In this document: in pieces, positions 1 to 10,949 of the stretch
How the letters are laid out: the number at the start of each line of letters is the position of its first letter
Position numbering within the stretch: position 1 is the stretch's first letter
NCBI RefSeq assembly: GCF_033958435.1
Contig: NC_134161.1
Span: forward strand, 10,292,001 to 10,356,000
Origin: Carettochelys insculpta
Taxonomy: Eukaryota; Chordata; Testudines; Carettochelyidae
DNA length: 64,000 nucleotides
Reading direction: 5' to 3'
Program-made: the position numbers and the translations under genes
Notes under the pieces: generated by a model
Seen by the model: the letters and a program-made list of their open reading frames with translations, nothing else
What the model was told of the DNA's origin: nothing
Database searches by the model: none

Positions 1-1732
1 GATTCGTAGCTAGGTTAGTGGAATAATGTGAGTCCAAGAGGGGAAGGATGCAGTCGCATGCAGGAATATGGGGATGTCCTTGATGAGGGTGATTCCTTCA
101 CGCAGTGTGATTTTTCTATTTAGTAACCTCCCCTTTGTTGTCACAGGTTACACCCACAAACTGAGTGCTTGCCCCTGTGACTACACAACTGTGAGCACTC
201 CTGCTGAGTATAGGGGGGGAAATGCAGACATGCACCACTGCTCCCCTCCTCTTTGGGATTTGAGCTATGCATCTCTGTGTTCTGAACAATCCCATTGTCT
301 GTCCAGAGTCTTGGCAGTTGCCCACTATTGCCTCCCCTTCCCCTACACGGAGGTGCAGCAGAGTCATGCATCATTAGTTTTTCACTGTCTGGGCCCTCTG
401 TACAATGGAAGTTCATTCTCTCCCTTCTCTGCATTGTGCAAGACCTTAGCATCATTGCAAGCATTTAAGGGCTTGGTGCAACAGGCCCAGTACAATCCCA
501 GCATAATGCCATTTTTATAGAAGAGAGTCTGCTTGGCCTAAAATGCATAATCTCCCATTTTACCACTGCATGTTTTTGGAACCTTGGAGAATATTTTCAG
601 TTCCCTGTGAATCTAGAGAAGTACAGTGCAGCCTGACCAGACAAGGAGGAACCACTCACCTGATCTACCCTGCGGGTTAAAAGCAGGGCTGCACCTGGCA
701 CTTAGAAATCACTAAAAACAAACAAACAAAAATAAAATGAGCGGTGAAAAGATAATCAAAGAACTTAAAGCATCATAAAAGTAAATGGGTCGAAGAAATA
801 CGCATGAAAACATGCTAAAAACTCAGCCCCAGCATTCTGTCTCAACTGTGCATTCATTAACTCATGTTCTGTCTCTGCTGTCAAAAATAAATCCCACCAC
901 ACCAGTCCCTTCACCTGTCTAGTGATGCCTCCTACTGCTTTCTTGCTTTGTTGCCTCTCCTGGTGTAAGTTCCTACTTTCAGCAGATCTGGTGGCATTGA
1001 GGTAACTCTGCACACGAGCTGTAGGACTTCCACATTCATTTTGACTGCATAAGCTTGCAGAGTGGAAGGTCATTATGTTCAATCTTCACCACAGTCAGCC
1101 CACTTTGATTCTTTTGGGTATGGATTTTGTCTCAGTACTAGGAGAACTTTATATGATTCAGAGGATTTTAGGCTAAACACCCACAAAGTCAGAAAAGTAA
1201 ACCGACTGTCTGGACTTCCAGGTGACTCTGTAAATCTCATGGAAAGAGGCTTTTCAGCCTTGATTTGCAGACCTAAGAAATATGGATGAGCATCTGAACT
1301 TTGGGGTGTTTCTTATCTGAACTGAACCTGCAAACAAGAGATTGGTCCAGTACTAAAAAATACCCATCCACTCTTTTTAGGCAATAACAAAACACTTTGC
1401 AGGACCTGCTTTTTTTAAGAGTTGCCAAAATAATATCCCAGGACAACGAAATCCCTGAAAGACCCATAGGCGGCCACAGTGCAAACTTCTCCACCCATAT
1501 ATCCATCTGCCCTACCTGGAGAGACTGTGTCAAGAGATGACTGGATACTCTGTGTGGCCCATTCACTCCTTGGCCTCTCTCGACGAAGATTTCTTAAATG
1601 ATAATACTGGCTGAAACTTTTGTGAGATGGACACTTGAGCAGCCAAGCCCAGTGAACTGGATCAATTCCCCAAGCAATCCACTCTGTGTTTATTATTTGT
1701 GCCACTTTATCAGTCAAAAGTCTGAGGGGGAG
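1..1732. other. Unique non-coding sequence
   Basis: No gene, RNA or repeat was recognised. A 150-codon frame on the plus strand near 68-520 overlaps frames on the other strand and resembles no protein family known to me, so I treat it as chance. The stretch is compatible with an intron or intergenic DNA of a vertebrate. Confidence 0.5.
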
Positions 1733-2280
1733 CTGTGTTAGCCTGTAGCTTCACAAATAACAAGCAGTCCTGCGGCACCTTAGAGACTAACAAATTGAAT
1801 AGCTTTTGTGGGTAAAACCCACTTCTTCAGATAGAAATGGAATGGAAAAACAGTACCTAGGATTTATATAATAGGTGGGAGGGGAGGAGAATGAAGGGTG
1901 AGGTTAAATGTCACCAGTAGGACCACTTAATGAAGCAAATTAAGTTGGATGTGTCTCATTCCCACAAATGTTATAGGTGGGGAAAATGCCCTTGTAATGG
2001 CCTGAATACAGGTCTTAAGTGGGTTATGCATTACGAGGTTAATTTCCCCACCTTTGATATTTGCAGGAATGAAACACGTCAAACTTATTTTGCTTCATTA
2101 AGTAGTCCTGTTAGTGACAGATAACTTCTTTTCTTCTCTTCCTGCCCCCAGCTCCCTCAAATAAACCCTGGATTCTGTTTCTCCACTCCATTGCCATTTG
2201 GACAAGTGTGTTTTACCCATGAAAGCTCATGACCTAATACATTTGTTCGTTTCTAACGTTGCCAGAGGACTGTACTTGCC
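1733..2280. mobile_element. Fold-back DNA transposon, non-autonomous (hAT-like)
   Basis: The whole segment reads as one long imperfect hairpin. The left arm begins GAGCTGTGTTAGCCTGTAG and contains GGCACCTTAGAGACTAACA and GTGGGTAAAACCCACTTC. The right arm carries the complement: GTTTTACCCATGAAAGCTC near 2211 and a decayed GTTGCCAGAGGACTG near 2259. The inner part is also inverted: the block at about 1920-1985 (CACTTAATGAAGCAAATTAA) is repeated in reverse complement at about 2043-2110. I see no coding capacity. The same terminal motif occurs at 7361-7524 and 13862-14056, so this is a dispersed family. The hAT assignment is tentative; the fold-back structure is directly visible. Confidence 0.75.
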
Positions 2281-3354
2281 TTGGTTGTGATATTTGGATT
2301 TAGGTCACATAAGAGATGGAAAGAAATTAGCAAAGGCGGGAATTGCAAACTTCAAACCTGCATCCAAATCCAGACTTCACGAAGGATTGAGTGGTTGGAA
2401 ATAAGCTTTTAGTTTGCCCCATAATTTGGCGATATGAGCTAGCTGCAAAGCATGGAAGCAGATTTTAATCCAGATGCAAAGTCTCCAAAGTTCCCAGAAG
2501 TTTTACATCTTGGAGTTTGATTCAGTTTCATCTCTAAAAGAAAACTACAGTACATCAGAGCTGGAGAGTGGAATCGTTCTTCCTCCAAAACAGAATCAGA
2601 TGGGAATATAACTTATTCTGAGCTCCACTGAAAGTAAAGCTGGGAGCAGCAAAGCAATCTGCAGTGTGAGAAGAGGAGAAAGAAGTGTCTCTCTTGTCAT
2701 AATCATCATCTAAGAATCCAGCCCATCACTCATCCTGAAATGAACGTTCAGCAAATCCATGCCAGCCCTAGGGGACTCCAGCAACTTACCCTCTCCGAGA
2801 ACCAGTTCTAGAATCCCATTACGCAAAGAGGCAAACCCACACACTGGAACTGTGAACACAAAGAGGCAGGTTTCTTTAATTACAAATTAAAGGGTGCAGG
2901 GAATAAACAGTAAATTTGTTCCCTCCACAGATTCACTGCTAGGAGGAATCATATGGTTCATTATTTTTCTTTCCAACTGTTTCACACTGCATGATAGACT
3001 TTATCAATCAGCCCTAGAAACCAATCTTCTCCCAGCCTCTAGCACAGTCATCATCAATCACATCTGTGAGCAATGGCACTGGAACCTCATTGTAACCTTT
3101 TCCTTGCTCGTGAGCATCGGAGCTGCAGGAGGGAGGGAGAAGGGGTGCACATTCTGATTATCGATCATTCTCTCCTGCAGAGAAGAGAGAAGGAGAAAGA
3201 ATGTGTTAAATATGTTTTCTTACAGATGTCTTGGGCTGGAAATAAATAAGTTGCTGTGGGGTGGAGAATAGAAAGAGGGAAAGTCATGAGCAGTGATGGG
3301 AGTAGCTCAAATAGGGGGAAGCCCTAAATGTCACGTTGTTATTCTTATTTATAA
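2281..3354. other. Unique non-coding sequence
   Basis: No coding or repeat feature was recognised. An 87-codon plus-strand frame at 2894-3157 shows no recognisable domain and no splice context, so it is not called. Confidence 0.45.
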
Positions 3355-3490
3355 TACCTAGAGGCTATGTCTGACATCAGGATTTCATTGTGCAGGCAAC
3401 TGCACGAGCATATAGTAGGAGCTTATGAAGAGAGACAACACAGAAAAGGGTAAACTAAGGGGTTGTCTGTGCTATGCAGCTTGTAGCACC
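3355..3490 (-). repeat. MIR-like/CORE-SINE relic, part 1 (split)
   Basis: The blocks CCTAGAGGCTATG, CCCATTGTGC-like and ATAGTAGGAGCTTATGAAGAG, followed by acaacacagaaaaggg, match the reverse-oriented CORE-SINE layout that is better preserved at 42375-42590. The relic appears to resume after the 3491-3723 MITE, which would make it an older SINE interrupted by a younger insertion. It is strongly decayed. Confidence 0.4.
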
Positions 3491-3723
3491 AAGGCTATGT
3501 TGACACAGCCATCTTGTTAAAAGTCAGCTTGTGTGGGTACTGTTTGTCAATTAAATACTTCCACCCCCAACAAGGGGGTTTTACTTTGTTGTCAGAAGAG
3601 TGCTCCTGCCAACAAATCAGCATTCACACTTTGATTTGCGGAAGCAAAACTTTGTCGTTTATGGGGGCCACCACCCATGAACAACAAGTTTTGTCAGTCA
3701 AGTGCAAGTGTAGATGTAGCCTT
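3491..3723. mobile_element. Small palindromic MITE, GGCTATG..GTAGCC ends
   Basis: The ends are complementary: AAGGCTATGTTGACAC on the left and GTGTAGATGTAGCCTT on the right. Internally, TTGTTAAAAGTCAGCTTG and CAAGTTTTGTCAGTCAAG are also in inverted orientation. About 233 bp long with no coding capacity. It resembles the GGCTATGTCTACAC-ended elements elsewhere in the window, but its internal sequence (TTGTC / GACAA motifs) is a separate subfamily. Confidence 0.65.
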
Positions 3724-3835
3724 TGACACAGAACAGGGAGATGATTTTCCCAAAGTCAGTCACCAGCCAGGAGTAGAAATCCAGGTCTCACAAGCCCCAG
3801 TTCAGCACATACCCACTGAATCATACTGTCCATTC
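3722..3835 (-). repeat. MIR/CORE-SINE relic, part 2
   Basis: Read on the minus strand this has the order of a MIR 5' half. On the plus strand one sees ACACAGAACAGGGAGATG, then TTTTCCCAAAGTCAGTCACC (canonical form: CTTGCCCAAGGTCACAC), then AGGAGTAGAAATCCAGGTCT (canonical form: GAGCTGGGATTCGAACCC). It directly abuts the MITE and is probably the second half of the relic at 3355-3490. Confidence 0.6.
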
Positions 3836-4019
3836 ATAGGTTGTGCTTGTGTCAACTGTCATGAATACTTCCAGCTAGAAGACTTATGGTTTAGGCTTTC
3901 TGTGTTCTCTATTCATGAGAAAGCTGTACCAATTTAACTACTTCATTTTTTTTGATGCTTCAAGTAAAACAAACTGAGTTCTAATGTACAGAGTTTTTGT
4001 TTTGCAAAACCCTAACATA

Positions 4020-4145
4020 GCCAATCTGTAGTAAATTGAGGCACAGAGCTGTCATGTGATTTATCCAAAGTCAGCTGCAAAGTTGATAATCAAACCCCCC
4101 CATTCCTCCTGGCTCCTTAGCTCCCTGCTATAATCACATCATGCT
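4020..4145 (-). repeat. MIR-like SINE relic
   Basis: TAAATTGAGGCACAGAGCTG followed by TTTATCCAAAGTCAGCTGCA and then ATAATCAAACCC match the complement of the MIR body (CTGAGGCACAGAG ... TGCCCAAGGTCACA ... GATTCGAACCC). Decayed and without coding potential. Confidence 0.55.
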
Positions 4146-5104
4146 CTTTGGATTTCTGCCCTTCATCCTGTCATCAAAGCAGAAAATATTTTCTCTGTAG
4201 CCATTGCAGAGCAGCACTAAGGATGCAGCCTGGAGGGGATGGATAGAGATGCAATGGTAATTAAGCTGACAGAGAAAGTTATGTGAAATCAGATCACCTT
4301 AAGCCTTGTGCCTTTCCAGCCTTTTAACAAAAATGATTGCTCTGGGTGCCAGTGTACAGTATTCCTCAGTCTAATTGGCTCTTCACACTGGTGAATCAAG
4401 GAGAGATTGGACTCCATTCTCACTGCCTTTGTGTCCCTGCTTCCTGTCCTAACTCGGTTTAGTCTTCTGTGAAATTGTTTTCTCTGCAAAGGCAGAATTT
4501 TCCCATCTCTGGTAATTCCGCTTGAATAATCCTTGGCGCTCAGTGAGAAAAGTGCTGAGTGCACAGGGAAAAGAGCTTAAGCATCCACACACACATACAC
4601 TCCTGTGACCAGCAAACTCAAACAAGCTGGAAAACACTGAGGATTTGCAACTTTTCTTTTCTCTTTCTTTTTCTTTTTCTTTTCAGATACACACAAGCCC
4701 TGCCAAAAAGACACAGAAGGGCTGGGAGTAGCCAGCACTTGGGACATGCTTAGAAAGCAGCAACAATGGGGCACAGAGGTAACATTTAGAGGTACAAGTC
4801 TCCTTCACAGAACCTCACCACACATGGAGCAGCAAATGAACATTAAGATCTGCATGAGGCACCATCCACACCTGCTACTGAGACAGTGGCTAAATTCCCT
4901 GTTAACATAACTCCATTGACTTAACTGGAGTTAAACCAGCAGAGATTTGGCCTACAATATCCCAATCCAACCCAAACTATCACCTTTCCTATCTCTTTCT
5001 CTCTCTGTGTCTGGCACACAGGCCAGTGAGCTACTCCAGATTAATTGATGAGGCTCATTATATTAATGAGCCTTATCAAGCCTCTTGCTATTGATGTGCT
5101 ATTG
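4146..5104. other. Non-coding; pyrimidine microsatellite and hairpin
   Basis: Mostly unique sequence. At 4648-4686 there is a run of TTTTCT/TTTTTC units, a simple pyrimidine repeat. At 4893-4955 (ACTCCATTGACTTAACTGGAG followed by GATTTGGCC) there is a fragment of an old dispersed amniote repeat with a self-complementary core. At 5051-5073 a perfect 10-bp inverted repeat (AGGCTCATTA / TAATGAGCCT) surrounds a 3-nt loop. No gene was found. Confidence 0.45.
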
Positions 5105-5225
5105 TTAATTGACAGAGAAACTGAGGCAAGCACAAATTAAAACATAGTTACTCAGTGCCACAGACTAGAATAGAATCTAAAATTTCTAACTCAAAGTCTG
5201 ACTGTAATCATTAGATAACAAACCA
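5105..5225 (-). repeat. MIR-like SINE relic
   Basis: GACAGAGAAACTGAGGCAAG, then TTACTCAGTGCCACAGACTA and AGAATCTAAAATTTCTAAC, follow the order of MIR in reverse complement (GAAACTGAGGCACAGAG ... GTCACACAGC ... GATTYGAACC). Decayed. Confidence 0.5.
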
Positions 5226-5239
5226 AAAAGTTGTTACTA

Positions 5240-5460
5240 AATTAATATAATTCAAAGCTAGAAAGGGCCAATATCATCTAGTCTGACATCCTGCATATCA
5301 TGTGCCATAGAAATTCACACACTAATTCCCACATTGGAGGCAATTCTTTTTTTCAACTCCATAAGTAAACATTATTGTGCCTAATAATTTCTGGTCAAAC
5401 TTTTGAAAGACAGCCATATTCAATCTACCAACTTGCTACTGAGGACGTGCATCTATATTC
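5240..5460 (-). mobile_element. CR1-type LINE 3' fragment
   Basis: GCTAGAAAGGGCCAATATCA followed by CATCTAGTCTGACATCCTGC and CCATAGAAATTCACACACTA match the reverse complement of the CR1/L3 3' end (RGGACCATYATGATCATCTAGTCTGACCTCCTGC). The preserved part is 3' untranslated sequence and a decayed ORF2 tail, with no open frame. Confidence 0.6.
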
Positions 5461-7353
5461 TTACCATATCACACCTTAATCTTAGGAAAGATGGTGGTGG
5501 TACCTGTGGACTGAAAAGAATTTCCTTAGGAGATTAATGACATCATATCATCATCATACTTCATGGCATTAGCCATTACCTATTTTTCAGAACTCAAGAA
5601 ATTACTTGTTTTGTGGACAAGTTATTCCCCAATTCTCCATTATGGGTTTTCTCGTAGCTTCCTTTAAATCATCTGGCCATTGTCACCAACAAGATATTAG
5701 GCTAGATAGAATTTGATCTGGTCCAGTTCAACAATACCTGTATATGGGTTCACAGCTTCTACTGGCTCAGCTGTGCTGGACTTCAATAAAGCCTGTTATG
5801 GTAAAGTTTGAAATCATATCTAGTAATTACCTGAACAAGTGTATCAATTTAGAAATCAGTTTATAGACGTGTCTTTGATTTGGATTAAGACAGAAACATA
5901 CAGATTAGCAAGCCAGAATTAACTGATTAGGTAGCAACTGTCCTGTATTCTACTGCTATCTTACTGCACCAGGAGTCAAGCATCCTGTTCCAAAGGTGAG
6001 AGGATACAATTTGCATCATGGGTGTGATCATTTCCCATGGACTGTAGAGTTGTCACTGTATATCGGCAATATAACTAGTAAGATATATTAGGTGAAGAAT
6101 TAAAATTTTAGCCTTTGGAAATGCATAATTGGATTTAACACCAGAGTCTAAATGGCCTTTTAAAGAATGCTAAGCATCAGGAGGCAATACTTAGAATCAA
6201 CTTACTGTTATATAGGAACTTTCATCCCATAGAATCCCAAAGAATGTTTATCAGACATGCAGGGAGAAGTCACTTACTCACAATTGAAGTGTAACCCACT
6301 CTGGGCATCAGCTCATTTGATCCATGCTTGTTCACTGGTTCACTGGATTCATTGCATGGGATTGGCTGATGTTGTAATTAACTCTGACTTATTTGTTAAG
6401 TGGCATTTCAGACACCAAGGTGATAGGCATCTTAGACATACCCTGACAGCTGGGGACATGGACACACATTGCAAATTGATAAGATTGAGAACACCAATGG
6501 AAATGAAAGAGGCAAAGTCATAGAGGGAATTATGCCTATCAAGAAAAGCTATTGACATTTCATGTGTAAAATTTTCATTTTGCACATGCTTCAGAAAAAT
6601 CCAGAATTAAGTTAGTGGACACAATCTTATTCCAGTCCAGAAATTCAATATATAATCTGTCTGTGTTGCCTTTGATTTATCTTGTCTGTCTGTGTCACAC
6701 ATATCTCCATGACATTTGATTAACACACCTTGGTTGCTGTGATGCCAGTGATATTAGAGGAAGTCTTACTTAAAATCATAAGTTGTGGCATGGAAAAGAT
6801 TAAGATCTCCAGATTCATTGACTAAAGTAATGAATTTCCTATTTGTCTCATTTATAAAGGTAGCTGTAGACATCAGCCATTGTATATTATTGTATATGAT
6901 TTATTTAGCCTCAGAAATGAAGCCCTCCTTCTGCCTTTAGATAAAAGCCACTGATATTCAAACTAGAATTGTAGTCAACCAGCTCTTTACACGTAAAGCT
7001 CCCGGACAATTTGCCTGTGCCCTGACCACGTATTTCTGCTACTTGTTTCAAGCAAGAGAGTAAGAAATGGGAAGGAGGCTGGAGATAACAGTCCACAGGT
7101 GCCTACAGCACAATATCCTGGGGTTAACTCAATTCACGCCATTGGAGTTATCCCAAGGAAAGGATCTGGCCCAGTGTATAGATCTTGGAGACAAACCAAC
7201 CCTGGAAATTCAGTTCTGGATTATTAGCTTATCTCCAGATAATGCTGGTGAGGATTTAGTTTGGGGGCTGAGTGTTAAACATTAAAATAAGGAGGGAACT
7301 GTGAATTTGGAATTTGCATTTAGACCCACCCAGCATTCTGATTCTGAGCCCAC
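5461..7353. other. Unique non-coding sequence
   Basis: No gene was recognised. Near 7119-7165 a short block (GCCATTGGAGTTATCCCAAG then GATCTGGCCCAG) resembles an old dispersed amniote repeat. Open frames at 6257-6523 and 7067-7285 show no domain and no splice context. Confidence 0.45.
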
Positions 7354-7360
7354 CTAAAAT

Positions 7361-7524
7361 TCAAAACAAAAAGCAGTCAAGTAGCACTTTAAAGACTAGC
7401 AAAATAGTTTATTAGGTGAGCTTTGGAAAGCTCACCTAATAAACTATTTTGCTAGTCTTTAAAGTGCTACTTGACTGCTTTTTGTTTTGATAGTGTATAG
7501 ACTAGCACGGCTTCCTCTCTGTTA
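7361..7524. mobile_element. Perfect inverted repeat within fold-back transposon copy
   Basis: Bases 7361-7424 and 7427-7490 are exact reverse complements (64 bp each) separated only by GG. The right arm continues with TATAGACTAGCACGGCTTCC and CTCTCTGTTA, a terminal motif found again in shortened form at 11221-11263. The left arm lacks this terminus, so the copy is one-sided. The 12-bp sequence CTAAAATTCAAA lies at 7354-7365 and again at 7525-7536, as expected of a target duplication or of repair at a microhomology. Internal GCACTTTAAAGACTAGCAAA relates it to the families at 1733 and 13862. No coding capacity. Confidence 0.85.
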
Positions 7525-7536
7525 CTAAAATTCAAA

Positions 7537-7868
7537 GGGATTCAGAACTGAGTGTATTACTCAGGACTAACTCTTCCAGTGAGTCTTACTTTATTACCAG
7601 GAAAATTAATTAATATAATATTTGCTAAGAGAATGAAAATACATCTAGATAACTGTGATATGATTGGGACAAATGAGAACATCTTCAGGAAAATATAAAA
7701 CATGCCTGCCTAATCTATTAGCCTTCCTTAACCTTAACAGCAAAATAGTGTGTAAAGAAGAACTCACCGAGTTCATTTATGTGTGCTTTCAAGATATCTT
7801 AGGCCAATGCCTTCCCAAGAGGCAGGTAAGGAAATATAGAAATCATGAAATTATGGATAAGAAACTAA
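7537..7868. other. Unique non-coding sequence
   Basis: A+T-rich unique sequence; nothing recognised. Confidence 0.4.
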
Positions 7869-9391
7869 GGCTGCATCTACATTACAAGATAAATTTGCAT
7901 TTAAGGCAGTTAGCTTGATAATACCATGTTACTGTCTTCACTTTCAATATCATTAGCTCAACTTTGAGAGCACTGATATTCAGATTACAATATCACCATT
8001 ACCTGACAGATACAGTGTCAAGCTCAAATTCAGAAGTTCGATTAAAGGCCAGTGTGGAAGTGCCATCTCTTAAAATTGGATATCTTAGCCTCCAGAGGAT
8101 CATGTATGTAACCCACAGTGCCCCTCAGTGCTCCACTCAGGTGCACTGGAATTAGGTAACAGGAAGACTACGAATTTCAAAGTGGGAGCAGCAAGCCTGT
8201 GGATGTGAGCTTATGTTTATTTGAGAGCCTGAGAAAGGTCTTTCTGTCTTTGCAATTAGCACTGGGGCTTGCAGGAACTGGGCATAAGTCTCCCCCAGCG
8301 GCTAAGATAGTTGGGGGGACTACTTCAACATTCCAAGCATCTCTGCAGCTGCAGACTAAAGCACCCCCCCACACACACACCTTGCCAAAAATATTTTTGG
8401 GAGCTTGCTGTCCATTTCACACACCTGCTGGTTTGATGTTTCAGTTATAAAATCTTTTTGCCCACATCTCCTATCTGTCTTCATGCTTTGGCCCCATCAG
8501 GAAGCACTGGTTGGGGGGTAGTTGAGATTCCTGTTTCCGTTACAGGTTCAGTGTATGATATTTCACCGCCATCACCTGTTTTTGCAATTTGTGTGTAGTG
8601 AAGGGGAAAGTCAAAAATCTTTTTTCCTAGACTTTTCTGTCCTCTGTATTATTTTCAGGTATCAGATGCAATGATGGGAGCGGGGACACTCAGTGGATGG
8701 CAACGTGAGAGCATAGTCATTGTGCAGAAGCCTTATAGTGCGCCGGAAAGCCAAACATTCTCCTCTCAGCAACAACCTTTTTTAAAAAAAATTCCTATCT
8801 TCTCATTCTTCAGGTTTTTCAGGGATATTTCACTGCCATCACCCATGTTGGCAATATCTGTGTAAATGAAGAGAGAAGTTAAAAAAAAATACAAAAAAAA
8901 ACAAGCCCTAGACTCTTTCTTCTAAATTTGAGACTACAGTCAGGGTCCCTGTGTTATTTTTAGGGATTGGCTGCAATCACGGCAGGGGGAACTCTCGGTG
9001 GATGGCCAGTTGAGAATTCAGGTATAGAAGACAGACATTTCTGTAAACCTTTTTGCCATCTCCGTGGATGCCCAACTTTTCCTTCCTTCCAATGTTAAAA
9101 ATGGACATTCGCTTACCACAGGAGGGGAATGAGAAAAATGCAATGTGGGAAGATGATCTCAAACACCAGTGAGCATACCCAGAATGCTATGGGGATGAGG
9201 GAACTGAAGGATAGGTTCCCACCATGAACTACTGCAACAGTTGATGTTTGCCAGTTGAGTGTGGCAGCAACAAGTTGACTTTGTAAGGGGCACATGAGGA
9301 GGTGAGGACGGTCAAATTCGAACTTATAAATTCCAGAATTACAAAATCAATATTAATAAATTCAAATTCATCTCATAGCGTAGACACAGCC
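7869..9391. mobile_element. 1.5-kb DNA transposon, GGCTGCATCTACA ends, internal duplication
   Basis: The left end GGCTGCATCTACATTACAAG pairs with the right end CTCATAGCGTAGACACAGCC, and complementarity continues inward (AAATTTGCATTTA against AAATTCAAATTCATCT). A 3-bp flank TAA precedes it and AAA follows, so any target duplication is imperfect. Inside, two diverged copies of a module of roughly 250 bp lie in direct orientation: near 8545-8700 and near 8815-9015. Each carries ATTTCACYGCCATCACC, then a GGGA block, then CTCRGTGGATGGC. No transposase was recognised. The minus-strand frame 9113-9295 is not assignable. Ends and size suggest a non-autonomous Harbinger-like element. Confidence 0.6.
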
Positions 9392-9429
9392 AAAGAGAAA
9401 GACAACGAGTAGGAATAAGATCTTAATTT

Positions 9430-9640
9430 TCAGTCTGGTGGAAGGTTAACAGTAGCATGCCACAAGGACCCAAGTTTCCTCATCTGTTTGTCAATGATCT
9501 CAGAGAAGGAGTGCTCAAAACCAACACAAAAACTGTTGAGGTGAATCAAGACTAGAGAAGAGTGAGGACCTTCAGAAAGACATAAAACTAGCTGAATAAG
9601 CAGCACCGCAAATTTAAGGCAACGCACACGAGAAGGAATA
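9430..9640 (+). pseudogene. CR1/L3-type reverse transcriptase fragment
   Basis: From about 9457 one frame reads SMPQGPKFPHLFVNDLREGV. This aligns with the conserved reverse-transcriptase block of CR1-clade LINEs (GIPQGSVLGPLLF.IFINDL.EG). Frameshifts and stops surround it, and weaker LINE-like sequence may continue to about 9990. It is a decayed retrotransposon copy, inserted just past the end of the 7869-9391 element and in the opposite orientation to the CR1 at 10231. Homology rests on one motif, so the exact clade is uncertain. Confidence 0.5.
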
Positions 9641-10230
9641 TAAACATATAAGGAACATACAAGGAACATATAAACCTTTGTGTGTTTTAAATGAACTGTG
9701 ACAACACAGGGACAAGACCTGGTTGCCAAAGGACAGCTCAGTAAAGAATTCTGCACACACTGCAGATATAGTCAAAGCAAACAATGTTAATGTGCACATG
9801 GAATGAGATAGAAAATAATAATGGCAATAATATAATGATATCATATTCGTCAATTGGGCACCCTCATCCAGTGTGTGTTGTTCAATTCTGCTTGAAAAGA
9901 AAATTTCAGAAATAGAAGGGGCAGTAAGTATCCAAATTTTCCAACAGGTCAGAGAAGTTCCAAACAAAAGATTTAGTCTCAGATCATCCCTCCTTTTGAG
10001 GGGCGTCCTAACTTCTTCAGATTTTCACTTGTTTTCCTCATATCGTCTGCTCTTTGATCTGTCCATAAAAGTCTTCAGTGCACATAAATGGCAAGAAAAG
10101 TATTTGATGTGGATGTGTGAGTGTGCATGTGCTGTGCAGTGTGTGTGTTTGTTTACAGAGAAGTACATTCTTCCATCCACAGTGGGCCTGTGAAAAGAGT
10201 TCCCCATGCAATCTGAAACAGGATGACATT
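9641..10230. other. Non-coding sequence, possibly decayed LINE
   Basis: Nothing firm was recognised. The words ATAAGGAACATACAAGGAAC and the region to about 9990 may be further remains of the LINE at 9430-9640. A GT/TG-rich stretch lies at 10110-10152. Confidence 0.3.
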
Positions 10231-10620
10231 TCATAGAATACTAGGACTGGAAGGGACCTCAAGAGGCCATCGAGTCCAGCCCCTTGCCCTAATGGCAGGA
10301 CCAAGTACTGTCTAAACCATCCCTGATAGACATTTATTGAACCTTTTCTTAAATATCTCCAGCAATGGAGATTCCACAACCGCCCTTAGCAATTTATTCC
10401 ACTGTTTGACCACCCTGACAGTTAAGAACTTCTTCCTAATGTCCAGCCTAAACCTCCCTTGCTGCAGTTTAAGTCCATTGCCTCTTGTTCTATCCAAAAA
10501 GAACAAGTTTTCTCCCTCCTCCTTGTGACACCCTTTTAGATACCTGAAAACCGCTACCATGTCACCCCTCAATCTTCTCTTTTCCAAACTAAACAAGCCC
10601 CTATTTACCTTATTTGGATT
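10231..10620 (-). mobile_element. CR1 LINE, 5'-truncated 3' end
   Basis: The element runs right to left. Its 3' terminus appears on the plus strand as TCATAGAATACTAGGACTGG followed by AAGGGACCTCAAGAGGCCAT, the complement of the standard CR1 tail. The minus strand holds the end of the ORF2 reverse transcriptase frame (10596 to 10312) with the family signature FSLEKRRLRGDMVAVFRYLK, then an N-G-L-K-L-Q-Q-G-R-F block and a V-K-Q-W-N-K-L-L block. The catalytic domain is absent, so the copy is dead. Only the last 95 codons and the 3' untranslated region remain. Confidence 0.9.
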
Positions 10621-10949
10621 TCATTCCAAAGACAATAGTGATCATTGAAGTTCACAATCTTTCTCAATTGAACCTGTGGCTGTTTTACTTTTTTTAACTG
10701 ATATCACATGAAATGTACACCTTTTCATAGCTTGGAAACAGAAACATGCAAAAAGCAGCTTAGAGCCATTTGCACTTGTGTCATGGTTTGTCTAAAAAAA
10801 GAATTCTAAGATGCAGTTTGGTAAAAGAGTTGCGTACTTTGAGAAGAGATAGTAGAGTGACAGCAAGGCTATCTAGCTAGCTAGGTACTTCTATGGCCCC
10901 CGTGACCATAGCTTCTGAGCCCTCTCTTCTGCATCTCTAACCATTTTTA

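Noticed and set aside
68..520. 150-codon plus-strand frame at the window start
   Set aside because: No domain, no start or splice context, and equally long frames on the opposite strand.
5051..5073. 10-bp hairpin as a transcription terminator
   Set aside because: Intrinsic terminators are a bacterial feature, and there is no gene upstream. A chance palindrome in AT-rich DNA is enough.
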